Assembly (NCBI RefSeq): GCF_019091455.1
Contig: NZ_JAGXJN010000026.1
Span: 31,937-95,936 of the forward strand
Source: Chitinophaga sp. GbtcB8
GTDB taxonomy: Bacteria; Bacteroidota; Bacteroidia; Chitinophagales; Chitinophagaceae
Reading direction: 5' to 3'
Length of the DNA: 64,000 nt
The position numbers and the translations under genes were made by a program. Each line of letters opens with the position of its first letter. The stretch's first letter is position 1. The notes under the pieces are model-generated. The model saw only the letters and a list, made by a program, of their open reading frames with translations. It made no database searches and was not told the DNA's origin. This document shows, piece after piece, positions 34,572-43,686 of this stretch.

Positions 34572-35903
34572 ATGGATGATTTTATTGCGGCCCGATCGCA
34601 AATGGCCTTGTCGCTGGGTTTTCACATCATTTTTGCCTGTATAGGCATGGTAATGCCTTTCTTTATGGCGGTGGCGCATTACATATGGCTGAAAACCGGC
34701 AATGAGGTATACCGGGATATTACCAAGGCCTGGAGCAAGGGAGTAGCTATTTTCTTTGCTACCGGCGCGGTATCCGGCACCGTATTGTCTTTTGAGCTGG
34801 GTTTGCTGTGGCCTAAGTTCATGGAACATGCAGGTCCTATTTTCGGGATGCCCTTTTCACTGGAAGGCACGGCCTTTTTTATAGAAGCAATAGCCTTAGG
34901 GTTCTTTTTATATGGCTGGAACCGCTTTAACCGCTGGTTCCATTGGTTCACCGGTGTTGTGGTTGGCGTTAGCGGGCTGGTATCCGGTATACTGGTGGTG
35001 GCCGCTAATGCCTGGATGAACAGCCCTGCCGGGTTTGACTATGTGAACGGGCAGTACCTGAACATTGATCCTATTAAGGCCATGTTTAATGTTGCCTGGT
35101 TTTCCCAGGCCCTGCATATGAGTATTGCCGCCTTTGCCTCCACGGGTTTTGCGGTTGCTGGCATCCATGCGCTGATGATCCTGCGCAAAAGCCATGTTAC
35201 CTTTCATAAAAGAGCCTTTCGCATTTCAGCGGTATTTGCCACAGTAGCGGCCCTGTTACAGCCTTTGAGCGGTGATATTTCTGCAAAGGATGTGGCCAAA
35301 CGCCAGCCGGCTAAGCTGGCTGCTATGGAAGCGCATTTTAAAACGGAAGAAAATGCAGCGCTTATCCTGGGTGGTATTCCGGATGAAAAAGAGAAAAAAG
35401 TAAACTACGCTATTGAAATACCCGGTGCGCTGAGTTTCCTGGCGCATGGCAATTTCCATGCAGAAGTTACCGGGCTGGATCGGATTCCGGAAGAAAACCA
35501 TCCGCCGGTAGCCATTACCCATTATGCCTTCCAGGTGATGGTGGGCCTGGGAACTGTTATGATGCTGATCTCCGTATTGTATTATATAACCATCTGGAAA
35601 AAGAAAAGCTGGCTGGAAAAACGCTGGCTGCTGAAGCTTTTTGCTATTGCCACCCCCATGGGATTTATTGCCGTAGAAGCCGGGTGGACGGTAACAGAGG
35701 TAGGCCGGCAGCCCTGGATCATTTATGGCGTTATGCGTACAGTGCATGCCGTTACTCCTATGCCAGGGATCCTTTATTCCTTTTACATTTTTACGGCCGT
35801 ATATATTTCGTTATCCTGCATTGTGGCGTTTTTGCTATACCGGCAAATAAGCATGGTGGGTAAATTATACGATCATTCTGCTGAACCAATCAATGCCATC
35901 TGA
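34572..35903 (+). CDS. cydA: Cytochrome bd quinol oxidase subunit I
   Basis: A 443-residue integral membrane protein with about nine helices. The start has RSQMALSLGFHIIFACIGM, in which His is the haem ligand equivalent. Helices with GLLWPKFMEHAGPIFGMPFS, EGTAFFIEAIALGFFLYGW and EVGRQPWIIYGVMRT are family signatures. The quinol loop is the short type. Subunit I holds haems and the quinol site and reduces oxygen at low tension. cydB starts 2 bp after the stop. Confidence 0.95.
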   Translation: MDDFIAARSQMALSLGFHIIFACIGMVMPFFMAVAHYIWLKTGNEVYRDITKAWSKGVAIFFATGAVSGTVLSFELGLLWPKFMEHAGPIFGMPFSLEGTAFFIEAIALGFFLYGWNRFNRWFHWFTGVVVGVSGLVSGILVVAANAWMNSPAGFDYVNGQYLNIDPIKAMFNVAWFSQALHMSIAAFASTGFAVAGIHALMILRKSHVTFHKRAFRISAVFATVAALLQPLSGDISAKDVAKRQPAKLAAMEAHFKTEENAALILGGIPDEKEKKVNYAIEIPGALSFLAHGNFHAEVTGLDRIPEENHPPVAITHYAFQVMVGLGTVMMLISVLYYITIWKKKSWLEKRWLLKLFAIATPMGFIAVEAGWTVTEVGRQPWIIYGVMRTVHAVTPMPGILYSFYIFTAVYISLSCIVAFLLYRQISMVGKLYDHSAEPINAI

Positions 35904-35905
35904 CC

Positions 35906-36919
35906 ATGCTGTACGTAGTTATTGTTTATCTCTGGGCAGCCATCCTGTTATATCTCCTGTTAGGCGGGGCGGATTTTGGCGCGGGTATCATTGAATTTTT
36001 TACCTCGCGCAATAACCGTGGCCGCACACGCAAAACCATGTACCAGGCCATTGGGCCGGTATGGGAAGCCATCCACATGTGGCTGATCATTACCATCGTG
36101 ATCCTGTTCGTAGGGTTTCCAAAAATATACGCTACCTTATCCGTGTACCTGCACATTCCGTTAACCGCCATGCTGCTGGGCATCATTGCCCGCGGTACTG
36201 CTTTCGTGTTCCGCAATTATGATGCGGTAAAGGATGATATGCAAAAGGTATACAACCGCATTTTTATTTATTCCAGCGTGATCACGCCTTTTTTCCTGGG
36301 TATTATTGCTGCCAGCACTGTTTCCCGGAATGTGGATGTGATGGCGCAGGACTTTTTACATGCCTACATTTTCAGCTGGCTTAACTGGTTCTCAGTAACC
36401 GTAGGATTTTTTACCGTATGCATCTGCGGTTTCCTGGCAGCAGGTTATATTATCGGGGAAACGGATAGCACCGAAGACCGGCAGTTCTTTGCCCGCAAAG
36501 CCAAGTGGATGATCGTATCTGCCGTGTTATGCGGGGTGCTGGTGTTCCTTGCATCCTTTAAAGAAAATGTTCCGCTGGCAGAATGGGTGTTTGGCAAGGC
36601 GCCCGGCATTTTTGCCATTGCAGCGGCCAGCTTGTCGCTGCCTTTCCTGTGGTACGGGCTTACACACGGGAAAGCCATCATTGTGCGGCTGTTAGGCGGG
36701 TTTGAAATTTGTATGATCCTGTTTGCAGTTACTTACCGCCACTTTCCCAATATTGTGCTGCTGAAAGGCGGCGGGCACCTTTCCCTTATTGAGCACCAGG
36801 GGCAGGAAAAAGTTATTATATCACTGGCCTGGGCCCTGCTGATAGGCAGCATCTTTATTTTGCCGGCTTTAGGTTACCTGATGTATAGCTTTGAAAAGAA
36901 AAAACCGCGTGAAGCCTGA
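35906..36919 (+). CDS. cydB: Cytochrome bd quinol oxidase subunit II
   Basis: A 337-residue membrane protein with about eight helices. The N-terminus carries the family motif LLGGADFGAGIIEFF, followed by GPVWEAIHMWLI. Subunit II pairs with CydA. It follows cydA by 2 bp, so the two are cotranscribed. No cydX-like small ORF is seen after it, and the next gene is a damaged histidine kinase. Confidence 0.95.
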   Translation: MLYVVIVYLWAAILLYLLLGGADFGAGIIEFFTSRNNRGRTRKTMYQAIGPVWEAIHMWLIITIVILFVGFPKIYATLSVYLHIPLTAMLLGIIARGTAFVFRNYDAVKDDMQKVYNRIFIYSSVITPFFLGIIAASTVSRNVDVMAQDFLHAYIFSWLNWFSVTVGFFTVCICGFLAAGYIIGETDSTEDRQFFARKAKWMIVSAVLCGVLVFLASFKENVPLAEWVFGKAPGIFAIAAASLSLPFLWYGLTHGKAIIVRLLGGFEICMILFAVTYRHFPNIVLLKGGGHLSLIEHQGQEKVIISLAWALLIGSIFILPALGYLMYSFEKKKPREA

Positions 36920-37081
36920 GCGGAGCTTATCTAACTTAAATGCGCATCTGCCGCTAATACTTCTGTACAATACAAACAGACCCCCTCCACTAGAAAAATA
37001 CGCCTACAGAAAGTATTCAGATTCCGGGTATAGGTTTGGCGCGCCATAATGCTTTAAAGTCAATCCTTAAACTGCCGGTAC

Positions 37082-38173
37082 ATGAAACTTTTTGCCGAAT
37101 ATAACCGGCTTAATCTTACCGTAATGGTGGCATTGCTGCTGCTTTCCGGTGTGGTGTATTACCTGCTGCTGAACCATATACTGATCCACGAGCTGGATGA
37201 GGACCTTATGGAAAAAAGGCAGAAAATTGAAGCTTATGCTGCCAAACATGCTACCCTGCCGGCTTTTGAGGACCTGGACGATGTGCAGGTGTTTTATGCA
37301 CAGGTGCCCTCAGCAGCTGAGGAAAGCCTGCCGGCATTTGTAGGCCGTTATGATCCGGAGGAAGCAAAGGTGCATGGGTACCGCCAGCTGGTATACACCC
37401 ATGCGTTTGCGGGTAAGTATTACCAGGTTACTATTTTTAAACCGGTGGAGGGAACCCAGGCCTTATTACGCGTTATTGTTGGCGTTACTTTTTCCGCTAT
37501 GCTGCTGATCATAGTTTTGTCTGTTTTAATTAACCGGATGGTGCTGCGTAAACTATGGCAGCCGTTCTATGAAATGGCGGGCGCCCTGCCCTCATGGTCC
37601 CTTCGCAAAAAACAGCCTCCCTCCTTCCCGGAAACGGATGTGGATGAATTTATCTTTTTAAAAGACCGCCTCCATGCTACCATTACCCGGATGCAGCAGG
37701 AACACCGGTCGCTGCTGCAATTGGCAAAAATTGAGCATCAACAGTTCTGGTGCGTTGCACCGGTTAATGTAAAAGAGAAAATAGAAGAGAAAGTACAACA
37801 GCTGCAGGCATTATGGCATCACAATAACCTGGAGGTTACCATCCGGCTGGAGCCGGTGACCGTTAGCATGAACGCTGAGCTGATGGATGTGCTGCTCAAT
37901 CATCTTTTAAATAATGCTACCCGGCATAATATTCCCGGCGGAGCGCTTTATATTACCCTTACACCCGGTTGCCTGACAGTGGAAAACTCCGGTAGTGAAA
38001 AGCCGCTGGATGATACCCGGCTTTTCAGGCGTTTTTACAAGGAAGAGCAGCATAATCAGAACAGCGGCGGTATCGGGCTTTCCATTATCCGGGAGATCTG
38101 CACACAGGCGGGCCTTACCTTAAAGTATTCCTTTACGGCGCAGCGGCACGTTTTTTCATTACTGTTTCCCTAG
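37082..38173 (+). CDS. Sensor histidine kinase lacking the HisKA domain
   Basis: A 363-residue protein with two membrane helices (about 12-34 and 137-159) and a short periplasmic part. A HATPase domain covers about 245-363 (N-box LLNHLLNNATRHN, later GGIGLSIIREI). In relatives of this Bacteroidota type a phosphoacceptor helix with SHEMQTPL lies between the linker and LLLLAKIENQQF. Here the frame passes straight from TRMQQ to EHRSLLQLAKIEHQQF (junction near codon 206). The His is thus missing by an apparent in-frame loss of about 45-50 codons. No response regulator is next to it. It may be dead or act as an ATP-binding pseudokinase. Confidence 0.8.
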   Translation: MKLFAEYNRLNLTVMVALLLLSGVVYYLLLNHILIHELDEDLMEKRQKIEAYAAKHATLPAFEDLDDVQVFYAQVPSAAEESLPAFVGRYDPEEAKVHGYRQLVYTHAFAGKYYQVTIFKPVEGTQALLRVIVGVTFSAMLLIIVLSVLINRMVLRKLWQPFYEMAGALPSWSLRKKQPPSFPETDVDEFIFLKDRLHATITRMQQEHRSLLQLAKIEHQQFWCVAPVNVKEKIEEKVQQLQALWHHNNLEVTIRLEPVTVSMNAELMDVLLNHLLNNATRHNIPGGALYITLTPGCLTVENSGSEKPLDDTRLFRRFYKEEQHNQNSGGIGLSIIREICTQAGLTLKYSFTAQRHVFSLLFP

Positions 38174-38176
38174 CGG

Positions 38177-40264
38177 TTACTCCGATTGTTTTTTATGTTT
38201 CAGCAGCCAGCTAATACTTTGGTAATAGGCAATGGCCTCCCTGGTAAGCGTATCATTCAATGGCACGGGTGTAGCATTACCCGTTACCAGGTCCGGTACG
38301 TATTCACTCAGCTTTCTTACGGGCGATTGTATTACCAGCTTGCCCTTACGTAAATAACCCAGTCCCTGGTAGGTGCTGATGAAAGCGCGCTGTTTTTCAA
38401 GGGGCATGTTCAGCACATCCAGTCCAAAAAATTTAGAGCGGTACCGGAGCTTCAAGAGCCCCAGGATGGTGGGTGCTACGTCTATCTGCGCCGTGAGCGT
38501 GCTAACCTGCTGCGGCGGTAACCATTTGGGCGCATAAATGAGCATGGGAATGTGATAACCGGTTACCGGCAGCTCAACGCTACCGGCACTGCCGGCGCAA
38601 TGGTCTGCTACAATTACAAAAAGGGTACTGTCAAACCATTTTTTATGGCGGGCTTCCTGCAGAAATTTGTTGATGGCATAATCCGTATACTTAACAGCGC
38701 CTTCCCTTATTTGCATGGATGGGGGAATATCAATCCTTCCGGCCGGGTAGGTGAATGGGCGGTGGTTGCTCACTGTCATAATATGTGTAAAAAAGGGTTT
38801 ACCGGCAGCGCTGTTAGCGTCCAGCACATGCAGCGCCAGGGTGAACAGGTCTTCATCTGCTACGCCCCATATATTCTGGTAATGCGCCTGGCCTTTGGGT
38901 ATGGCGGAGCGGTCGATCACGGTATAACCATTACCGCCGAAAAAGGTTTTCATGTTATCGAAGTAGCTGTAACCGCCGTACAGGTATTGAGTGGTATACC
39001 CTTTGGAACGTAATACGCTGCCCAGGGAGAACAGGTGGGCATTATTTGGCCGTTTTACAATGCTTTGGCCGGGTGTGGGCGGTATGGAAAGCGATAAGGC
39101 TTCCAGCCCCCGTACGGTGCGGGTACCGGAGGAATACAGCTGCGTAAAGAGCAGGCTTTGCTGCGCCAGCGAATCCAGGTAAGGCGTTATATTCTTGGTG
39201 CCGCCAAAGGCCCGCATGAAATCGGCGCTCAGGCTTTCTACGCTGATCAGCACTACATTCAGCTTCCTTTCCGGTTCCGCATAGGTAATGTCCCTTTCAA
39301 TGTTATAGGGATCATTACTTATAAAATGGCTGTTAGGTACCTGCAGCTGCTGCCGTAATACCTTAAAAGCAGTAACATCCGGCAGCGTTTGATAGAACTT
39401 ATAAAAGTCCAGCTCATTCTGTTTAAAAGCAGTGGCAAATTCATAAATGCCATTGCCGGCTAAGGAATTGGCATATTCATTATGGCTAAAATGCCGCCAT
39501 TGCTCCTGCAGTGTGTAATACAGCAGCAGCGGCGCCAGTAACAATCCCATAGCCAGCAAAGACCGTTTTGCAAAAGGCAAAGGCTGCTGCACGCTGTTAC
39601 GCAGCGGCCGTCTGAAAAGCACTACGATCAACAGGGATAAGATCACCAGCGTGGTTAAGATAGCGGTAACCGGGTAAGATTCTGAAATATTGCCCAGCAC
39701 CTCAGTGGTATACACCAGGTAGTCAACGGCAATGAAATTATACCGGCTGTAAAACTCCTGCCAGAAAAACCACTCGCTTACTGCATTCAGCAGCATTAGA
39801 AAAACCACCAGTGTAAGCCCGGCAAATAATACCGCCATTCGCCAGTAAATCCGGAAACGGTAAGGCATAAAGAACAGGGACAGGTAAATGGCAAAGCGGA
39901 TAACAATATACCATACCAGTGCCCTGTATACTTCCGGGCTATAATCTTTGGGAATAAGATTGGTAAATAGTAGTAGCACAAGAAGCCCGGTAAAGAAAAG
40001 GCAAACGAAAGGCGCCATGCTTTTCCTGTACACTACATCATTCTGAAGCCACAGCTGCAATACAAAAGGAATAATAACAAAAGCGGCTACTGACAGATCA
40101 TACAGCAATCCAATAAAAAAGAGACCCGTAAACTGCCCGGCCGTAATGCCAGGGGCCGGCGTGCTGATTAAAAGCACTGTGCGGGTAAGTACAGAAACCG
40201 CTAAGAACAAAACCGTGACCAGCCAGATGATAGAAAACCTGTTGCGAAATATACCCTTACTCAT
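38177..40264 (-). CDS. LTA-synthase/MdoB-like sulfatase-fold membrane transferase
   Basis: A 695-residue protein with five or six membrane segments in the first about 260 residues, followed by an alkaline-phosphatase/sulfatase domain. The active-site strand is VVLISVESLSADFMRAFGG and the nucleophile is probably Thr in SSGTRTVRG. Metal-site segments include VIVADHCAGSAG and SPVRKLSEYVPD. Relatives transfer phosphoglycerol (LtaS, MdoB) or phosphoethanolamine. In Bacteroidota the acceptor is not established. Confidence 0.9.
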   Translation of the reverse strand: MSKGIFRNRFSIIWLVTVLFLAVSVLTRTVLLISTPAPGITAGQFTGLFFIGLLYDLSVAAFVIIPFVLQLWLQNDVVYRKSMAPFVCLFFTGLLVLLLFTNLIPKDYSPEVYRALVWYIVIRFAIYLSLFFMPYRFRIYWRMAVLFAGLTLVVFLMLLNAVSEWFFWQEFYSRYNFIAVDYLVYTTEVLGNISESYPVTAILTTLVILSLLIVVLFRRPLRNSVQQPLPFAKRSLLAMGLLLAPLLLYYTLQEQWRHFSHNEYANSLAGNGIYEFATAFKQNELDFYKFYQTLPDVTAFKVLRQQLQVPNSHFISNDPYNIERDITYAEPERKLNVVLISVESLSADFMRAFGGTKNITPYLDSLAQQSLLFTQLYSSGTRTVRGLEALSLSIPPTPGQSIVKRPNNAHLFSLGSVLRSKGYTTQYLYGGYSYFDNMKTFFGGNGYTVIDRSAIPKGQAHYQNIWGVADEDLFTLALHVLDANSAAGKPFFTHIMTVSNHRPFTYPAGRIDIPPSMQIREGAVKYTDYAINKFLQEARHKKWFDSTLFVIVADHCAGSAGSVELPVTGYHIPMLIYAPKWLPPQQVSTLTAQIDVAPTILGLLKLRYRSKFFGLDVLNMPLEKQRAFISTYQGLGYLRKGKLVIQSPVRKLSEYVPDLVTGNATPVPLNDTLTREAIAYYQSISWLLKHKKQSE

Positions 40265-40282
40265 GCCTGTTGTTTAAATCCG

Positions 40283-41071
40283 CTACAAATCTGAGGGGCA
40301 ATTCTGTGCGAATTTGGGAGAAACCAAACCGTTCAGGGTCATTAAATTGGGAATAGCATCTCCAATGGTGTTATTGAAATAAACATATACCTCCTTCCCT
40401 TCCTGCATCCAGGTTTTGATCTGTTTTGCCTGTTCCTGCAAATGGGTGTTGGTATACCCCCCCTTATAATCCCCTGCTGGTCCGTGAAAGCGGAGGTATA
40501 CAAAGGGAGCATGTTTATTTAGCCGTAGGTTCCTTGATTTTGGAATATCATGCAGCACAATACTGCACGCATGCTCGTCTGCCAGCTCATACACCTCCCC
40601 TATGTACCAGGATGGATGCCGGAATTCCAATGCTACCCTCCATCCATGCGCAGGGTTTATACTTTGCAACAGCTCAAGCAATTCCTCCACCTGGCCATAT
40701 TTGTCAATGGTTAAAGAAGGTGGAAATTGTATGAGCAGGCATCCCTTTTTAGTACCGGCAGGGCTGATGACTTGCATAAAGCGCAGCACCTGTTGCGGGT
40801 CGTACACAAATCCTTTGGCATGGGTGATTTCTCTCCACAGCTTAAAAGTAAAAACAAAATCCCCTGGTACGCTGGCTGCCCATTTGCCTACAGTGGCCGC
40901 TTGCGGCACTTTATAAAAGGAGCTGTTTATTTCTATACTATTAAACAGGGAGCTGTAATAAGTAAGCCGGCTTTTATCCCGGAACGCCGGTGGAAATGCC
41001 TTTTTATTGGGTACCGGCAGTACCAGGCCGCTGGTGCCGGACCAGTATTTGCCCTGGGCTGTATGGGTCAT
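40283..41071 (-). CDS. DUF72 family protein
   Basis: A 262-residue TIM-barrel-like protein of the DUF72 (YecE) family: KYWSGTSGLVLPV, then YYSSLFNSIEINSSFYKVPQ and FVFTFKLWREITHAKGF, all signature. It continues with VALEFRHPSWY and VYLRFHGPAGDY. The function is unknown; a hydrolase role is suggested by fold only. The shorter start at 41071 gives MTHTAQGKYWSG, preferred over an 8-codon longer form. Confidence 0.9.
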   Translation of the reverse strand: MTHTAQGKYWSGTSGLVLPVPNKKAFPPAFRDKSRLTYYSSLFNSIEINSSFYKVPQAATVGKWAASVPGDFVFTFKLWREITHAKGFVYDPQQVLRFMQVISPAGTKKGCLLIQFPPSLTIDKYGQVEELLELLQSINPAHGWRVALEFRHPSWYIGEVYELADEHACSIVLHDIPKSRNLRLNKHAPFVYLRFHGPAGDYKGGYTNTHLQEQAKQIKTWMQEGKEVYVYFNNTIGDAIPNLMTLNGLVSPKFAQNCPSDL

Positions 41072-41183
41072 GGCTGCTCTTTGCAGGCATAACAAGCAAA
41101 AATGTAACCACTCTTTGCCAGGGAGTTGCGCCGCTCTGAAGATAAATCGTTACTTTAGAAGCGGTTACAATCCATTCTATTAA

Positions 41184-42428
41184 ATGCCGACTATAAAAAC
41201 GGATATATGCATCATAGGCGCCGGCCCGGCCGGTGCTACGGCTGCCCTGCAGCTTGCTTACAGTGGCGTGCCCTGTGTAATTATTGATAAAGCTGTTTTT
41301 CCACGCGATAAAGTTTGTGGCGATGGGCTAAGCGGGAAGGTGCTTACTTTACTGGGCCGCATTGATCCCGGTATTGCCGCCCGCCTGCTGGCAGCCTCGT
41401 TTAAGCTGGATAGCTGGGGCGTGAACTTTGTAGCGGCCAACCGTATGGGCATTGACATTCCTTACAAAGCCGGTTACCAGAAAGCATCCGGGGAGCCACG
41501 TGGTTTTGTGTGCAAACGAATAGACTTTGACAACTTCCTGGTAGATGAGCTAAAACGCTGCCCGCAGGTACAGCTGATAGAAGGGGTGAATATTACCAAA
41601 CACACCCTGGAAGCAGATGGTTATTTGCTGGGCAATGCCAGCGGCGATGTACAGGTAAAAGCCAAACTGGTAATAGCAGCTAACGGCGCTTATTCCCCCT
41701 TTACCAAAGAAGTGGCTAATATTCACATGGAGCCGGAACATTATGTAGCCGGCATACGGGCTTATTATAAGAACATTAGCGGTATTCACCCTGATAAATT
41801 AATAGAGCTGCATTTCCTCAGGAACATTTTGCCCGGTTACTTCTGGATCTTTCCCTTACCAAATGGAGAAGCTAATGTAGGCGTAGGCATGCTTAGCAGC
41901 TCCCTGCGCAGGAAAAAAGTAAATCTGAAACAGCTGCTGCAGGACACCGTAACAAAAGATCCGGAAATGAAGGAGCGTTTTAAAGATGCAGTGCTAATGG
42001 GTACTATTGATGGTTACGGGCTTCCGCTGGGGAGCAGGAAACGCACACTCTCCGGCGAGCGGTATATGCTTACCGGTGATGCGGCTTATCTTATAGACCC
42101 CTTTACCGGCGAAGGTATTGGCAATGCGCTTTATTCAGGAAGAATGGCAGCGGAGCAGGCTATTATTGCTATAACTGCAGATGATTATTCCGCTGCTGCG
42201 CTCCGCGCGTATGATGCCCGTGTGTACCGTGTGCTGGGCCCTGAATTAATTATGAGCACCAAATTACAAAAGCTGGTTAAATACCCCTGGATCCTGAATA
42301 TGCTGATGAAAATGGCTGCCCGCAATAAAGAGTTCCGCAACTTACTTACCAGTATGTTCCATGAAGTAGACATCCGCAAGAAATTAACACAGCCTATGTT
42401 TTACCTCAGGCTGCTGTTTAGCCGGTAA
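41184..42428 (+). CDS. Geranylgeranyl-reductase-like FAD oxidoreductase
   Basis: A 414-residue flavoprotein. The FAD-binding motif is DICIIGAGPAGATAALQLAY, followed by FPRDKVCGDGLSGKVLTL, the family phrase. The second FAD motif is MLTGDAAYLIDPFTGEGIG. Members reduce prenyl chains or act on lipids and polyketides. The substrate is unknown. It stands alone, converging with a Crp/Fnr gene. Confidence 0.9.
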   Translation: MPTIKTDICIIGAGPAGATAALQLAYSGVPCVIIDKAVFPRDKVCGDGLSGKVLTLLGRIDPGIAARLLAASFKLDSWGVNFVAANRMGIDIPYKAGYQKASGEPRGFVCKRIDFDNFLVDELKRCPQVQLIEGVNITKHTLEADGYLLGNASGDVQVKAKLVIAANGAYSPFTKEVANIHMEPEHYVAGIRAYYKNISGIHPDKLIELHFLRNILPGYFWIFPLPNGEANVGVGMLSSSLRRKKVNLKQLLQDTVTKDPEMKERFKDAVLMGTIDGYGLPLGSRKRTLSGERYMLTGDAAYLIDPFTGEGIGNALYSGRMAAEQAIIAITADDYSAAALRAYDARVYRVLGPELIMSTKLQKLVKYPWILNMLMKMAARNKEFRNLLTSMFHEVDIRKKLTQPMFYLRLLFSR

Positions 42429-42431
42429 TGT

Positions 42432-43010
42432 TTATTTCAGGTTTTTTAAAGCCCGGTTCAGGCTTCTGATGGTAACGCCCAGGTAGGCGGCCATATCTTC
42501 TTTGGAAATGGCAATATGTTGTTTGGCCTGCAGCTCCAGGAGCTTGGCTAACCCATTCTCTACCGTGTACAATTGCTGGAAAGATGCGCGGGTGCTGGTA
42601 TTGATGATGCGTTCCGCAAATTCACCCAACAGCAATTTATTAAACTCCAGGTTTTCATTTATCAAAGACTTAAAAAAGGGAATGGTCACAAGATAGGCCT
42701 TTACCGGCGTAATGGCCTGGATGCTGCAGAGGCATTTTATATCCCGGATCACTTCAATGTCGCCTAAGGTCTCCCCTTCTCCCAAAAACTCAACGATGTA
42801 ATCCTTATCATTTTCCTCGCTCAGGAAACATTTGGTAATGCCTTCCTTAATGACCAGGGTTCTGGCTACCTGCTGGCCCTGTTGTAAAAGGAACTGGCCA
42901 TTAGAAAAGTTTTTAAGCTGGATGTTCTCTTTGCGTTCATGCGCATTATACAGATCATCAATGAAAGACAGTACAGAAGGATTGGTACGTATCATATCGC
43001 ATTGGGACAA
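42432..43010 (-). CDS. Crp/Fnr-family transcriptional regulator
   Basis: A 192-residue protein with an N-terminal cyclic-nucleotide-binding-like barrel (FLLQQGQQVARTLVIKEGIT, then VEFLGEGETLGDIEVI) and a short C-terminal helix-turn-helix (ISKEDMAAYLGVTIRSLNRA). No iron-sulfur Cys set is seen, so it is not a canonical Fnr. It diverges from a CAT-like acetyltransferase with a 44-bp gap and may regulate it. Confidence 0.9.
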   Translation of the reverse strand: MSQCDMIRTNPSVLSFIDDLYNAHERKENIQLKNFSNGQFLLQQGQQVARTLVIKEGITKCFLSEENDKDYIVEFLGEGETLGDIEVIRDIKCLCSIQAITPVKAYLVTIPFFKSLINENLEFNKLLLGEFAERIINTSTRASFQQLYTVENGLAKLLELQAKQHIAISKEDMAAYLGVTIRSLNRALKNLK

Positions 43011-43054
43011 ATGTCCCGTTTTTACAGGTGCAGGTTACCGATTTTTGCTCTAAG

Positions 43055-43681
43055 ATGAAAACAAAAATAGACATTGAAAGCTGGAACCGGAAGGATCACT
43101 TCCGCTTTTTTTCACAATTTGAAGAGCCTTTCTTCGGCGTAACCGTGCAGCTGGACTGTACAAAAGCGTACCAGGATGCAAAGGCCAGGGACCGGTCTTT
43201 TTTCTTATATTATCTGTACCGCGCATTAAAAGCCGCTAATGAAACGGAACCCTTCTGCTACCGCATTATTGAAAAAGAAGTGTTCCGGTTTGATACGGTG
43301 AACGCTTCCCCTACCATTAACCGGGGGAATGGAACATTCGGTTTTTCCTATATGGATTATAATAAGAATGAAGATCTCTTTTACAGGAACGCCCGGGAAG
43401 TTATCCAGGTTGTTCAACAGTCGGAAGGGCTGGTGCCCGCGGTTTCCGGGGAAAATGTTATTCACTTTTCTGCAGTGCCCTGGCTGAATTTTACTTCCCT
43501 TTCCCATGCGCGGAGCTTTACCTTTCCTGACAGCTGTCCTAAAATATCTTTTGGAAAAATAACAGAGCAGAACGGGCAAAGGACTATGCCGGTATCTATA
43601 CACGTACATCATGCTTTGATGGACGGGTACCATGTAGGCCTGTTTGTGGAAAAATACCAGGCGCTAATGAACGGCGAATAG
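43055..43681 (+). CDS. Chloramphenicol-acetyltransferase-like protein (CatA fold)
   Basis: A 208-residue protein with the CAT trimer fold: WNRKDHFRFFSQFEEPFFGV at the start and the catalytic HVHHALMDGYHVGLF near the C-terminus (HHxxxDG). Other CAT residues such as ARSFTFPDSCPKISFGKI are present. It would transfer acetyl from acetyl-CoA to a hydroxyl; housekeeping CAT-like proteins are common in Bacteroidota, so chloramphenicol resistance is possible but unproven. ATG 43055 is chosen from the conserved N-terminus. Confidence 0.85.
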   Translation: MKTKIDIESWNRKDHFRFFSQFEEPFFGVTVQLDCTKAYQDAKARDRSFFLYYLYRALKAANETEPFCYRIIEKEVFRFDTVNASPTINRGNGTFGFSYMDYNKNEDLFYRNAREVIQVVQQSEGLVPAVSGENVIHFSAVPWLNFTSLSHARSFTFPDSCPKISFGKITEQNGQRTMPVSIHVHHALMDGYHVGLFVEKYQALMNGE

Positions 43682-43686
43682 CTGTG

